From Mesorhizobium neociceri (GTDB taxonomy: Bacteria > Pseudomonadota > Alphaproteobacteria > Rhizobiales > Rhizobiaceae), in assembly GCF_013520985.1 (NCBI RefSeq), contig NZ_JACDTY010000001.1:558001-622000 (forward strand): a stretch of DNA of 64,000 bases. Direction: 5' to 3'. This document shows positions 18,110 to 26,764 of this stretch, piece after piece; position 1 is the first letter of the stretch, and the number at the start of each line of letters is the position of its first letter. Below the pieces are notes generated by a model. The model ran no database searches, was not told where the DNA came from, and saw only the letters and a program-made list of their open reading frames with translations. The position numbers and the translations under genes are program-made.

Positions 18110-19591
18110 TTATTTCCGTTGTTCAGTTTGGGCCTGTCGGTAAGCCTCGGCGATTGCCGCCGGCCCGAGCCTTATCAGGCAGTGGGCGGCGGTTTCGCCT
18201 TGATATCGTGCGCTGCGGACCATCGCAGCGACGCGACTGATGCCGCGCGCGGCGTCATAGCCCGGCCTGTAGCCCGCAGGAAGGGCCTTTGCCGTCGCGT
18301 TCACGACAAGTCCGGCTCCGTTTTCGCCGCCGACAATTGTTAGCGCCGCCGGACCGGGATGCGCACAGCCCTTGGCGCAACCGGAAATGTGAAGGGTGAA
18401 GTCGAGGATGTCGGCGTTTTCGGCGGCAATGGTTTCAGCGATGTCGCGGGTGGCGATGCGGCCGGAGGCGCAGGCAGGCGTGCCGGGGCAAGCGGCGATA
18501 CGGGTGCGCGGGTCCGTGGGGGAGGTGACGAAGCCGAGGGCGGTGGCGGCGGCTTGGAGGGGGCGGTTGGCGGCTGATGGTTGGCCGAGGAAGAGCAGGG
18601 CACGGCCGGGGGCGAGGCGGATTTCGGTGGCGCCGAGGGCGAGGGCGTGTTGGGTGAGGGCGATGAGTTTTTCGGCTGGCATGCTGCCGTAGGGGAGAGC
18701 GATGCCGAGGGCCGTGGTGTTTGCGTTCAGCTCGAAAGTTCCGATAGGCCGGCGATCCTTCGCGCCCCCCTCTGTCCTGCCGGACATCTCCCCCTCAAGG
18801 GGGGAGATTGAGCTTTCACCTCGGCTTTCGCCAATCATCAACGCTGCAGTTGGAGTGCCTGCAGAGGAGCTGCTGATCTCCCCCCTTGAGGGGGAGATGT
18901 CCGGCAGGACAGGGGGGGGCGCGACGGAATGCCAACCCGCGAGAGAAGCCAATTGCCTCTCCGACAAATCCCTCGCGTGGGCCTCCTGGCCCTTCTCTGC
19001 AATCATCCTTAGAGCAGCAACCGTGATGTCGCGCGCCGCACTTTCATCGGCAAGGACGAGCGGCCTCGCGGTCTGCCCGTCACCCGCGACGGACACCTGC
19101 CACTGAATTCCAGCGCTGGCCCGCACCGCCTTCAGCCGCACATCAGCCGTCACCGCATCCATCGTCAATTGCCCGCCACCGTCGACAACCACCGACACCT
19201 TCGGTCCGAGCCTTGGCGTCAGCCCAGCCTCCTCAACCGCCGCCCTGATCCGCTCAGCCGAAGGCCGCGGATCGGCGACCTCCCGCGGATCGATGCCCGC
19301 CAGCGGACCGGTCTCGACCGGCACCCCCGTACGCACTGCTATCCCCAGCGCATCGACCTCCGCCGCGAGCAATGCTGCGCTATTCGCCGTCAGCCCGCGT
19401 ATCTGCAGGCTGCCGCGCGCGGTCACTTCCATGATGCCGTTGCCGTAGCGCAGAGCCGATTCAGCGAGTCCGATCAGAAGCTTCGGCGACAATCCTCCCG
19501 CGACCGGGTTGAGCCGCACCAGCAGGCCGTCGCCGGTCTGCATCGGCGCAGACAAAGCCGGGCAGGCGCCGCGACGCGGGAAGGCGTTCAT
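18110..19591 (-). CDS. cobG: Precorrin-3B synthase carrying an in-frame repeat insertion
   Basis: Oxygen-dependent monooxygenase with sulfite/nitrite reductase-like halves that forms the C20-hydroxy gamma-lactone and so defines the aerobic pathway. The 4Fe-4S/siroheme-type cysteines are present as C-P-G-T-P-A-C and C-A-K-G-C. At 493 residues it is about 35 longer than the Pseudomonas enzyme (about 459). The excess is explained by a roughly 50-residue segment near residues 225-275, encoded by a palindromic repeat (18765-18919), that begins L-P-D-I-S-P-S-R-G-E-I and ends S-P-L-E-G-E-M-S-G-R-T-E-G-G. The frame is kept on both sides, so the enzyme may still work. Confidence 0.9.
   Translation of the reverse strand: MNAFPRRGACPALSAPMQTGDGLLVRLNPVAGGLSPKLLIGLAESALRYGNGIMEVTARGSLQIRGLTANSAALLAAEVDALGIAVRTGVPVETGPLAGIDPREVADPRPSAERIRAAVEEAGLTPRLGPKVSVVVDGGGQLTMDAVTADVRLKAVRASAGIQWQVSVAGDGQTARPLVLADESAARDITVAALRMIAEKGQEAHARDLSERQLASLAGWHSVAPPPVLPDISPSRGEISSSSAGTPTAALMIGESRGESSISPLEGEMSGRTEGGAKDRRPIGTFELNANTTALGIALPYGSMPAEKLIALTQHALALGATEIRLAPGRALLFLGQPSAANRPLQAAATALGFVTSPTDPRTRIAACPGTPACASGRIATRDIAETIAAENADILDFTLHISGCAKGCAHPGPAALTIVGGENGAGLVVNATAKALPAGYRPGYDAARGISRVAAMVRSARYQGETAAHCLIRLGPAAIAEAYRQAQTEQRK
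18765..18919. repeat. Palindromic element inside cobG, copy 1
   Basis: A 155-bp element with roughly 45-bp inverted arms. Each arm has an outer part (C6-run, CTGTCCTGCCGGACAT) and an inner small hairpin (CTCCCCCTCAAGGGGGGAG). The core of about 65 bp (18811-18874) is not palindromic. Read on the minus strand it is fully open and contributes about 52 residues to CobG. It is nearly identical in arms and length to the copy in cobN. Confidence 0.9.
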
Positions 19592-22500
19592 GCCGCGACC
19601 CCGAGCGCCTCGGCCTCGGCAATCAAGGCTGCGAGGTCGTCGTCGATGGAGTTGCGCAGGGGATGCCAGAGGCCGCGCCGGCGCGCCGACAGGAAGCGCT
19701 CGGCGATGACTTTGGCGGCGGCCGGGTTTTCGCGCAGGATGAAGGCACGGACGTCGGGATCGCCGACATAGGCGTCATGCACGGCCTCGATCAGGGCGCC
19801 TGAAATGGCCTGCGTGGTTTCGGCAAAGCCGATGAGACGGTCGACGGTCTCGGCGAATTCCGAGGCGCCGCGCGGGCCGTGGCGCATCTGGCCTGATATG
19901 AAGCGGGCATTGACGGCGCGGGCGCGCACCACCCGCGATACAGCCTCGCTGACCGAGCGCGGCTTTGGCTTCTGCGGGTCCGTGGTGTCGAGCACGATGA
20001 CGTCGGCATTCCGCCCCAGCGCCGCAAGCGCTGCCGAAAAGCCGCCGATGAAGGCGACATCGGCAGAGCCTTCGAGAATATCGCGGCCGGGATCGTCGCC
20101 AGTGTGGACCAGCAGATCGGCCTCGGCGATGCGGGTCTCGAACGCGCCGGGCGAAGCGATGCCTTCGCCCTCGGCGCCGCCATAGGCATGCGATGTGGCA
20201 TCGAGATAGGCGCGGCCGATCTCTTCGCGTGCGCCCCAGTCGCCGCTCGACAAAAGGTCCTCGATGCCGGCGCCGTATGTACCGGGCGAGGTGCCGAAGA
20301 TGCGCGGGCTGATCTTGCCATCGGCGCGGGTTTTGGCGGCGAGCGGGTTTTCCGAATCGTCCTCGTCGCGGGCGGCAACGGCGTTGGCGGCGGCGTCGAT
20401 CAGCGCGATCTGGGTCGGGAACATGTCGCGGAACAGGCCGGATATGCGCCAGGTGACATCAACACGCGGGCGGCCGAGTGTGGCCGGCGGCAGCACCTCG
20501 ATGCCGGTGATGCGGCCGGTGGAAGAATCCCATTGCGGCCGGCAGCCCATCAGCGCCAGGCCTTGCGCAATCTCCTCGCCACCGGTGCGCAGCGAGGCCG
20601 AGCCCCAGAGATCGATGACCAGCGAGCGCGGCCAGTCGCCGTGCGATTGCATATAGCCGCGCACGACCTCTTCCGCTGCTGCTTTGCCGAGGTCATAGGC
20701 GGTCGGCGTCGGCATGGTGCGTGGGTCGGAGGTGAAGAGGTTGCGGCCGGTCGGCAGCACGTCGGAGCGACCGCGCGCGGGCGCGCCGGCCGGGCCGGCC
20801 TTGACGTGGCGGCCGTCGAGCGCGGCGAGCAGTGCCGACTTCTCGGCTTCGGCGCTTTGCCGGCGCATGGCGTCGGGCTCGTCGTCAGGTGCACGGCCAT
20901 AGATGTGCAGACCGTCCTTGATGGCGAAATCCTTGAGGTCGCAGAGCCAGGCATCGATGCGGCGCAGCGCCTCGTCGGGCGCGTCGGTCCTGGCGACGCC
21001 GGCTTCGGAGGCGAGGCCGGTCTTTTGGGCCGTGTCGACGATCAGCCTGGCCAGCCGGTCGCGGCGGCGGCGGTCGAGGCCGTCGGCCTGGGCGTATTCG
21101 TCGACCAGCCGTTCGAGCTTGTGCTGCTCTTCGTCCAAGCCCGCGCCGGTCAGCGGCGGCGGCAGATGGCCAAGTGTGACGGCCGCGATGCGCCGTTTGG
21201 CTTGCGCCGCCTCGCCGGGGTTGGAGACGATGAAGGGATAAATCACGGGCAGCGAGCCGGTGACGATCTCGGGGAAGCAGTTTTGGGAAAGCGCGACTGT
21301 CTTGCCCGGCAACCATTCCAGTGTGCCGTGAGCACCGACATGGATCAGCGCATGGACGCCGAGCGATTTTTGCAGCCACAGGCCGAAAGCGAGAAGGGCG
21401 TGGCGCGGGGGGAGCGTCGGGTCGTGGTAGTCGGCGCGGCGATCGGCGGAGCGGCCGCGGTCGGGGGCCAGCGCTACGGTGACATTGCCGAAGGTGGCGG
21501 CGCGGAAGGGGAAGTGGGCTGAGGTCGGCGCTTGAACACCCCCCTCTGTCCTGCCGGACATCTCCCCCTCAAGGGGGGAGATTGTTCCTTCGTCTCGGCC
21601 TTCGTCAATCGCCAACGCCACAGGAATGACAGCGGCGACGGAACCGCTAATCTCCCCCCTTGAGGGGGAGATGTCCGGCAGGACAGAGGGGGGCGCCTTG
21701 CGCAAACCTGTCTCGCCTTCAGCCTTTCCCCATGCCGCCTCTACCGCGGCAATTGCAGCTGCTGGCAGGCTCTTCGAAAAGTCCCGATACTCCTCCAGCC
21801 CCAACCCATCGCCGCCCCGCTCCAACGCATCCAGCAACTCACGCGGCGTTTGTGGAATCCCTTCAACGCCATAGCCCTGCTCCTTCAGGTCATGCAGCAT
21901 GGCCAGCACGCTCGACGGCACGTCCAAGCCCACGGCATAACCGGTGCGGCCGGGCGCACTCGGATAGTCTGGAATCAGGATAGCGAGCTTGCGCGTTGCG
22001 CGCGACGTTTGCTTCAGCTTGAGAAAGGCCGCTACCCTGTCCGCCACCTGCGCGACGCGATCCGGCTCCGGCCGGTTGGCGAAGGCGCGGTGGCCGAGCG
22101 CGGGGTCGGTCTCGCTTTCACCCTTGAAGGAAATGGCGCCGGCGAGGATGCGGCCATCGAGTTCGGGCAGCACGACATGCATGGCAAGGTCGGCGGGTGC
22201 CAGGCCACGCTGGTTGTTGTCCCAGACGTCGCGGCGGGTGGTGGCGACAATGACCTGGAAGACAGGCACTCCGGCACGGTCGAACAGGGTTTCGACGCCG
22301 GGTTCGGCACCGGAGGCGAAGGCGGTGGCGGTGATGATGGCGGCGGGTTTTAGCGAGGCAAGTGCTGTTTCGACGAAGGCGAGGGAGGTTGGGTCTTTGA
22401 GGCTGGAGACGAAGATTGGAACAGGGGTGATGCCGCGCTGGCGGAGTGCATCAAAAAGCGCGTCGATAGGCGCGATGTCGGCGGCCAGCAACATCGAGCG

Positions 22501-23109
22501 GTAGAAGAGGATGGGGATGACCTTTCCGTCTCCCTCGAGGGGGAGGGGGAGGACGCCACGGCCCGGCTCATAAAACCCGGCTTTCGGCACGGCAACCGGC
22601 TCAGCCGCCGCGACATCCGACCCGGCCAGCCCCGCCAGCCGCTGCATCAGCGCCGTCATATTCTCCGGCCCGCCCTCGCGGAAATAACCAAGCAAGGCAT
22701 CCAATTCCGCGCGCGGCAGCGTCGAGGCTTCGATCAGCCTGAGATCCTCGTCGTGGCTCTCGCCGGGAAGCAGCGCCAGTTTTATGCCCCGTCCACGAGC
22801 CGTCGCGGCAAGCTGGTCGCAGCCATAGCGCCACCAGTCGTAGCCGCCGAGGATGCGCACCAGGATGACCTTGGCGTGGCGGGCGACGCTGTCGACCCAG
22901 AGGTCGACGGACATCGGGTGGCGCAAATCACGTAACGCGGCTAGCCGCATCGAGGGCAGGCCACCGGCGTCAGCCTTCCACGCCGCCGCCAGTCCGGCGA
23001 GGTCGCTGTCGGTGAAGGATAGCGCCACGATATCCGCCGGCGTCTGCCTGAGATCGACAGGCTCGGCGAGATCGTCGAGCGAGGCGGATGTGGTGGTGAG
23101 GATGTGCAT
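19588..23109 (-). CDS. cobN: Cobaltochelatase large subunit with in-frame repeat insertion
   Basis: ATP-dependent insertion of cobalt into hydrogenobyrinic acid a,c-diamide, working with the CobS/CobT chelatase subunits encoded elsewhere. The 1173-residue protein is related to the Mg-chelatase H subunit; V-G-A-H-G-T-L-E-W-L-P-G-K and F-P-T-Q-I-A-L-I-D are family segments. A palindromic element (21539-21693) adds about 52 residues near residues 475-525. Even with this addition the protein is shorter than the 1275-residue Pseudomonas denitrificans enzyme. A second repeat-like spot encodes L-P-L-P-L-E-G-D-G-K near 22520-22555. The start is 18 bp after cobW and the stop overlaps the cobG start. 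Confidence 0.92.
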   Translation of the reverse strand: MHILTTTSASLDDLAEPVDLRQTPADIVALSFTDSDLAGLAAAWKADAGGLPSMRLAALRDLRHPMSVDLWVDSVARHAKVILVRILGGYDWWRYGCDQLAATARGRGIKLALLPGESHDEDLRLIEASTLPRAELDALLGYFREGGPENMTALMQRLAGLAGSDVAAAEPVAVPKAGFYEPGRGVLPLPLEGDGKVIPILFYRSMLLAADIAPIDALFDALRQRGITPVPIFVSSLKDPTSLAFVETALASLKPAAIITATAFASGAEPGVETLFDRAGVPVFQVIVATTRRDVWDNNQRGLAPADLAMHVVLPELDGRILAGAISFKGESETDPALGHRAFANRPEPDRVAQVADRVAAFLKLKQTSRATRKLAILIPDYPSAPGRTGYAVGLDVPSSVLAMLHDLKEQGYGVEGIPQTPRELLDALERGGDGLGLEEYRDFSKSLPAAAIAAVEAAWGKAEGETGLRKAPPSVLPDISPSRGEISGSVAAVIPVALAIDEGRDEGTISPLEGEMSGRTEGGVQAPTSAHFPFRAATFGNVTVALAPDRGRSADRRADYHDPTLPPRHALLAFGLWLQKSLGVHALIHVGAHGTLEWLPGKTVALSQNCFPEIVTGSLPVIYPFIVSNPGEAAQAKRRIAAVTLGHLPPPLTGAGLDEEQHKLERLVDEYAQADGLDRRRRDRLARLIVDTAQKTGLASEAGVARTDAPDEALRRIDAWLCDLKDFAIKDGLHIYGRAPDDEPDAMRRQSAEAEKSALLAALDGRHVKAGPAGAPARGRSDVLPTGRNLFTSDPRTMPTPTAYDLGKAAAEEVVRGYMQSHGDWPRSLVIDLWGSASLRTGGEEIAQGLALMGCRPQWDSSTGRITGIEVLPPATLGRPRVDVTWRISGLFRDMFPTQIALIDAAANAVAARDEDDSENPLAAKTRADGKISPRIFGTSPGTYGAGIEDLLSSGDWGAREEIGRAYLDATSHAYGGAEGEGIASPGAFETRIAEADLLVHTGDDPGRDILEGSADVAFIGGFSAALAALGRNADVIVLDTTDPQKPKPRSVSEAVSRVVRARAVNARFISGQMRHGPRGASEFAETVDRLIGFAETTQAISGALIEAVHDAYVGDPDVRAFILRENPAAAKVIAERFLSARRRGLWHPLRNSIDDDLAALIAEAEALGVAA
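21539..21693. repeat. Palindromic element inside cobN, copy 2
   Basis: A 155-bp element with the same architecture and the same length as the copy in cobG. Arms at 21539-21584 and 21648-21693 are almost perfect inverted repeats of each other, around a core at 21585-21647. On the minus strand it stays open in the same frame as in cobG and encodes a peptide alike at both ends (L-P-D-I-S-P-S-R-G-E-I-S and I-S-P-L-E-G-E-M-S-G-R-T-E-G-G) and partly alike in the core. Confidence 0.92.
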
Positions 23110-23127
23110 CGTGGTTCGTGTTTTGCC

Positions 23128-24165
23128 TCAGCCGGCGAGTATACGCTCGATCGCCGGGCGGTTCAGCCCCTTCAGGCCAATGACGACGAGGCGCGAGCGG
23201 CGGTCGTCCTCGGCCGTCCAGGCGCGGTCATAGTAGTGATTGACGCGCGGGCCGACGGCCTGCAGCAAAAGCCGCATCGGCTTGCCGCCGACATCGACGA
23301 AGCCTTTCACACGCAGCACATTCTCTTCTTCGGCAACGGTGGCGACCCGCTTTGCGAGCTCGTCCGGATTGGCAATCGAGGGGATGTCGACGATGAAGGT
23401 GTCGAAATCGTCATGCTCGTGGTCGAAGGCGCCGTCATGATGCGACTTGCGATTCTCGATATCGTCCTCGACGGCGAGGCCGAGGCCAAGCAGTACGGAA
23501 GGATCGACCTTGCCATGCGCGGTCGATACGATCTTCACGGCGCGGGCAGAGTGTTCGTTGATAATGGCGTTGGCGCGGGCCGAACCGGCTGAATCCATCA
23601 AATCGCTCTTCGACAGGATGATCAGGTCGGCGCAGGCGATCTGGTCCTCGAATACCTCTTCGACCGGATCGTCATGGTCGAGCGTCTCGTCCTGGACACG
23701 CTGCGCCTGCAGGGCGTCCATGTCGTTGGCGACGCGGCCTTCGGCCAGAGCCGGGCCGTCGACCACGGCGATGACGCCATCGACCGTCACCCGGCTCTTC
23801 ACGCTCGGCCACTGGAACGCCTGGACTAGCGGCTTGGGCAGAGCGAGGCCGGAGGTTTCGATCAGGATGTGGTCGACCCTTGGTGTCAGTGCGAGGATTT
23901 TGTCGAGCGCCGGCACGAAATCGTCGGCAACGGTGCAGCAGATGCAGCCATTGGCGAGTTCGACGATGTTTTCCTCCGGGCAGGTGTCGATGCCGCAGCC
24001 TTTGAGGATTTCGCCGTCGATGCCGATGTCGCCGAACTCGTTGACGATGATGGCAATGCGCTTGCCGCCGGCGTTTTCCAGGAGATGGCGGACCAGCGTC
24101 GTCTTGCCGGCGCCGAGGAAGCCGGTGACGACGGTGCAGGGAACACGGGATACAGATGCGGTCAT
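23128..24165 (-). CDS. cobW: CobW family GTPase (metallochaperone)
   Basis: COG0523 GTPase of 345 residues, thought to deliver cobalt to the CobN chelatase. It has the P-loop G-F-L-G-A-G-K-T-T, the metal-binding C-I-C-C motif, S-K-S-D as the guanine specificity loop, and a C-terminal CobW_C domain. A His-rich stretch (H-H-D-G-A-F-D-H-E-H-D-D) precedes the C-terminal domain. It lies 2 bp after the DUF1636 gene and before cobN, the standard order downstream of a cobalamin riboswitch. Confidence 0.94.
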   Translation of the reverse strand: MTASVSRVPCTVVTGFLGAGKTTLVRHLLENAGGKRIAIIVNEFGDIGIDGEILKGCGIDTCPEENIVELANGCICCTVADDFVPALDKILALTPRVDHILIETSGLALPKPLVQAFQWPSVKSRVTVDGVIAVVDGPALAEGRVANDMDALQAQRVQDETLDHDDPVEEVFEDQIACADLIILSKSDLMDSAGSARANAIINEHSARAVKIVSTAHGKVDPSVLLGLGLAVEDDIENRKSHHDGAFDHEHDDFDTFIVDIPSIANPDELAKRVATVAEEENVLRVKGFVDVGGKPMRLLLQAVGPRVNHYYDRAWTAEDDRRSRLVVIGLKGLNRPAIERILAG

Positions 24166-24167
24166 GA

Positions 24168-24521
24168 TCAGTCCTTCAGCATGTCGAGGGGCGGGATGCG
24201 GGCAACGAGGCCGCGCTTGAGGCTATCGGGCCGGCCGCGCCAGGGGATGAGGCCGTCGGTCGAGGTGGCGAAGAGCTTTGCGCCGGTGACGAGGTCGGCG
24301 CCGCTGTTCGTGGTCAGGTCGCCGAAGACATAGCTCCAGCAGCCGTCACGCAGGATCGCGGCGCTCAGGCGGCGCTTGCAATTGCCGAGACATTCGGCGG
24401 TGCGGACCCGGACATCGCCGGCAGCGGCGCGGCGCGTGTCCTCAGCCAGCGATTCGCCGGCGCGCGGATGGGCGTCGGAGCCGGTCTCATCGCGGCAGGA
24501 GGCGCAGACGATGACGGTCAC
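24168..24521 (-). CDS. DUF1636 family protein (ferredoxin-like)
   Basis: Small cytoplasmic protein of about 117 residues, with Cys in V-C-A-S-C-R-D and E-C-L-G-N-C-K-R-R, a spacing like that of thioredoxin-like 2Fe-2S ferredoxins. The C-terminal P-W-R-G-R-P-D-S-L-K-R-G-L-V-A-R-I-P-P is a family hallmark. Genes of this family often precede cobW behind B12 riboswitches; the function is unknown. The GTG at 24521 was chosen because the frame upstream, open to 24674, runs into the riboswitch and has no ATG between. It is the first gene of the riboswitch-controlled operon. Confidence 0.75.
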   Translation of the reverse strand: MTVIVCASCRDETGSDAHPRAGESLAEDTRRAAAGDVRVRTAECLGNCKRRLSAAILRDGCWSYVFGDLTTNSGADLVTGAKLFATSTDGLIPWRGRPDSLKRGLVARIPPLDMLKD

Positions 24522-24642
24522 GCCGGACAAGGCGTCACCATCGGCGGACGAAACATCCGCTGTGCCAGCCGAAAAACTGCTGTTCTGGTCCAAAAACCGG
24601 GCTCCTTGCCCGGAAACCCGCCAGGCGATCGGATACTTTGTC

Positions 24643-24825
24643 TCAGACGGCAGGTCTCCTGGCTCGCGGGTCATCGCCTTGGTTAGCCGCCTTCCCGGTG
24701 TTACCCAGTGGCTTTCGGCCTTGGCTCTTCGCTTACAGTTGCGGGGACAGCCGCGGATTTGAGATCGAAATCCCGCACCGCATTCCCTCTTGGCCCTTGC
24801 CGTTGCGGGCAGGGGACCGTCTGGA
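24643..24825 (-). ncRNA. Cobalamin riboswitch
   Basis: Read on the minus strand, the leader contains GAGGGAATGCGGTG, then CGCGGCTGTCCCCGCAACTGT, GCCACTGGG, GGGAAGGCG and the B12 box GAGCCAGGAGACCTGCC (24649-24665). The outer P1 stem is closed by CAGACGG pairing with CCGTCTG (24817-24823 with 24644-24650). It precedes the DUF1636-cobW-cobN operon and should reduce expression when adenosylcobalamin is bound. About 120 nt separate it from the proposed GTG start, room for an expression platform. Confidence 0.95.
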
Positions 24826-24865
24826 CCGGATTTAGGCGGTTAGGGTAGTGGAAGTCAACGCACGG

Positions 24866-26065
24866 CTACGACATGGCAATGTCGGCCAAAGGCCGACCCA
24901 GACCGCCAGCCGGCGTCACTTCGATGCGCTCGAGGCCAAGCCAGCCCTGCATCTGCTTCAATTCTTCGAGGAGTTGAGCGGCGGTTCCAGGCGGCGCGCC
25001 GGGCTCGGCGTAGGCGGCGTGGACGCGTAGGACACTCGCAGGCCGGTCGGCCTTGAGGTCGACCCGCCCCACGATCCTGTCGCCGAGCAGGAAGGGCAGG
25101 ACGTAGTAGCCATACTGGCGCTTGTCGGCAGGGGTGTAGATCTCGATGCGGTAATGGAAATCGAACAGGCGCTCGCTGCGCGACCGTTCGAAGACGACAG
25201 GATCGAAGGGTGCCAGCAGGGCGCGGGCTTCGATTTTTCGCGGCAGGCGCGCGTCCCGGTGAAGGAAAGCCGGCTTGTCCCAGCCTTCGACGCGCACTGG
25301 CAGCAGTTCGCCCGACTCGACCAGTTCCTCCAGCCGGCCCTTCATGTCGGCCGGCGACAGGCGGAAATAGTCGCGCAGATCGCCCGATGTCGCGATGCCA
25401 TGGGCGCGGGCGGAAATGCGCAGCAATTCGCGGTGTGCGTCCTCGGCGGCCGGCACCGGCAGATCGAGGATCGCCTGCGGCAGCACGCGCTCGGGCAGGT
25501 CGTAGAAACGCTCGAAGCCGCGGCGGTGCGCCGTGGTGATGCGGCCGGCCCAGAACAGCCATTCGAAGGCATGCTTGGCGTGGCTCCAGCCCCACCAACC
25601 GCCCGAGCCCTTCTGGCCTTCCAGAGCCGAAGCGGCGATCGGGCCACGGTCGGCAACCGCGCGGTAGATCTCTTCGATATAGACAGCGTGCTCGCGGCCC
25701 CATTTGGCGAGACCGAGATACATTTCGTCGCCCTGCTCGGCGCGTTGCATACGCCAGCGCATCAGCGGCCAGGTCTCGACCGGAAGGAAGGAGGCCTCGT
25801 GCGCCCAGTACTCGAACACCGTGCGCTTGCGGGTGACGGCGGCATTGTCGAGCAAAGCCTGCGGGTAGGGGCCAAGCCGCGAATAGAGCGGCATATAATG
25901 GGCGCGCACCACCGCGCTGACGGAATCGATCTGCAGCAGGCCGGTGCGCGAAAGTACGCGGGCGAGGTGGCGGCGGTCGGGTATGCCGCCCGGCCGTGGG
26001 TCGGTAAAACCCTGCGCCCCAAGGGCAATGCGCCTGGCCATGGCGAGTGATATTTTGTCCTTCAT
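24866..26065 (-). CDS. YcaQ/AlkZ-like DNA glycosylase, winged-helix protein
   Basis: The 399-residue protein belongs to the HTH_42 family, whose members unhook DNA interstrand crosslinks or remove bulky alkyl adducts (E. coli YcaQ, Streptomyces AlkZ). The catalytic Q-phi-D motif of the YcaQ branch is visible as L-Q-I-D-S-V near residue 46. Other family features are Y-x-P-L-Y-S-R-L-G and the R-x-L-L-A-P-F-D-P-V segment. The ATG at 26065 is used; a TTG lies one codon earlier. It stands alone between the cob and nuo clusters. Confidence 0.85.
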   Translation of the reverse strand: MKDKISLAMARRIALGAQGFTDPRPGGIPDRRHLARVLSRTGLLQIDSVSAVVRAHYMPLYSRLGPYPQALLDNAAVTRKRTVFEYWAHEASFLPVETWPLMRWRMQRAEQGDEMYLGLAKWGREHAVYIEEIYRAVADRGPIAASALEGQKGSGGWWGWSHAKHAFEWLFWAGRITTAHRRGFERFYDLPERVLPQAILDLPVPAAEDAHRELLRISARAHGIATSGDLRDYFRLSPADMKGRLEELVESGELLPVRVEGWDKPAFLHRDARLPRKIEARALLAPFDPVVFERSRSERLFDFHYRIEIYTPADKRQYGYYVLPFLLGDRIVGRVDLKADRPASVLRVHAAYAEPGAPPGTAAQLLEELKQMQGWLGLERIEVTPAGGLGRPLADIAMS

Positions 26066-26398
26066 CAAGATGCCTTTGCCCTGGTCCTGTCCGCGTATTT
26101 TTAGCCGGTGATTCCGGCGATGCTAGCAGGCTTGTGGCGGGAGACATGTCAGGAGACAAAAGTGGAGTAAAATGTGAAGGAAATCAAACAGGAGGGGATC
26201 GGACCAGTTTTTCCCGAACTGCCGTCCAGCACCCTCTTTTGAACAAGGTTTGACTTGCTTCGCTCAAAGCCCTGCGCTAACCCTCGCCGCGTTGCAGCAA
26301 AGGCACCTAAAACGGTTCAGCGGTTAAACTGTCACGCTTCCGCATTAGGGTTGGTTGCTGTAATCAAAGTGGATTGGCCGCCAACGGAAAGCCGCAGC
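26066..26398. other. Intergenic region before nuoA
   Basis: This 333-bp region is lower in GC than its neighbours and must hold the nuo promoter. A TTGACT hexamer at 26250-26255 with GCGCTA about 18 bp downstream (26274-26279) is the best but weak sigma-70-like candidate. Small open frames here lack convincing ribosome sites. No tRNA or repeat was seen. Confidence 0.4.
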
Positions 26399-26764
26399 AT
26401 GAACGCATTGCTCAGTTCGTACCTGCCCATCGTCCTCTTCATCGCCGTGGCGGCGGTCGTCGGCCTGGCGCTCATCATCGCGCCGTTCCTGGTGGCCTAC
26501 CGCAATCCCGATCCGGAAAAGCTCTCCGCCTATGAGTGCGGCTTCAACTCGTTCGACGATGCCCGCATGAAGTTCGACATCCGCTTCTACCTGGTGTCGA
26601 TCCTGTTCATCATCTTCGATCTGGAAGTGGCCTTCCTGTTCCCGTGGGCGGTGTCGTTCTCGAAGATCGGCATGCTCGGTTTCTGGTCGATGATGGTGTT
26701 TTTGGCGGTGCTGACCATCGGTTTTGCCTATGAATGGAAAAAAGGAGCGCTGGAATGGGATTGA
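26399..26764 (+). CDS. nuoA: NADH-quinone oxidoreductase subunit A
   Basis: Small membrane subunit of complex I with 121 residues and three predicted transmembrane helices. The conserved loop Y-E-C-G-F-N-S-F after helix 1 and [12 protein letters not shown] lie at the quinone-proximal interface. The ATG at 26399 gives the family length. It is first of the nuo operon and overlaps nuoB by 10 bp. Confidence 0.95.
   Translation: MNALLSSYLPIVLFIAVAAVVGLALIIAPFLVAYRNPDPEKLSAYECGFNSFDDARMKFDIRFYLVSILFIIFDLEVAFLFPWAVSFSKIGMLGFWSMMVFLAVLTIGFAYEWKKGALEWD

Noticed and set aside
18761..18923. The cobG palindrome as a transposon or pseudogene mark
   Set aside because: The element has no transposase, is only 155 bp, and leaves the reading frame intact with conserved cysteines on the far side, so cobG is kept as a gene.
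24522..24674. Longer DUF1636 start near 24674
   Set aside because: It would begin inside the B12 box of the riboswitch; the family domain starts only at the GTG at 24521.
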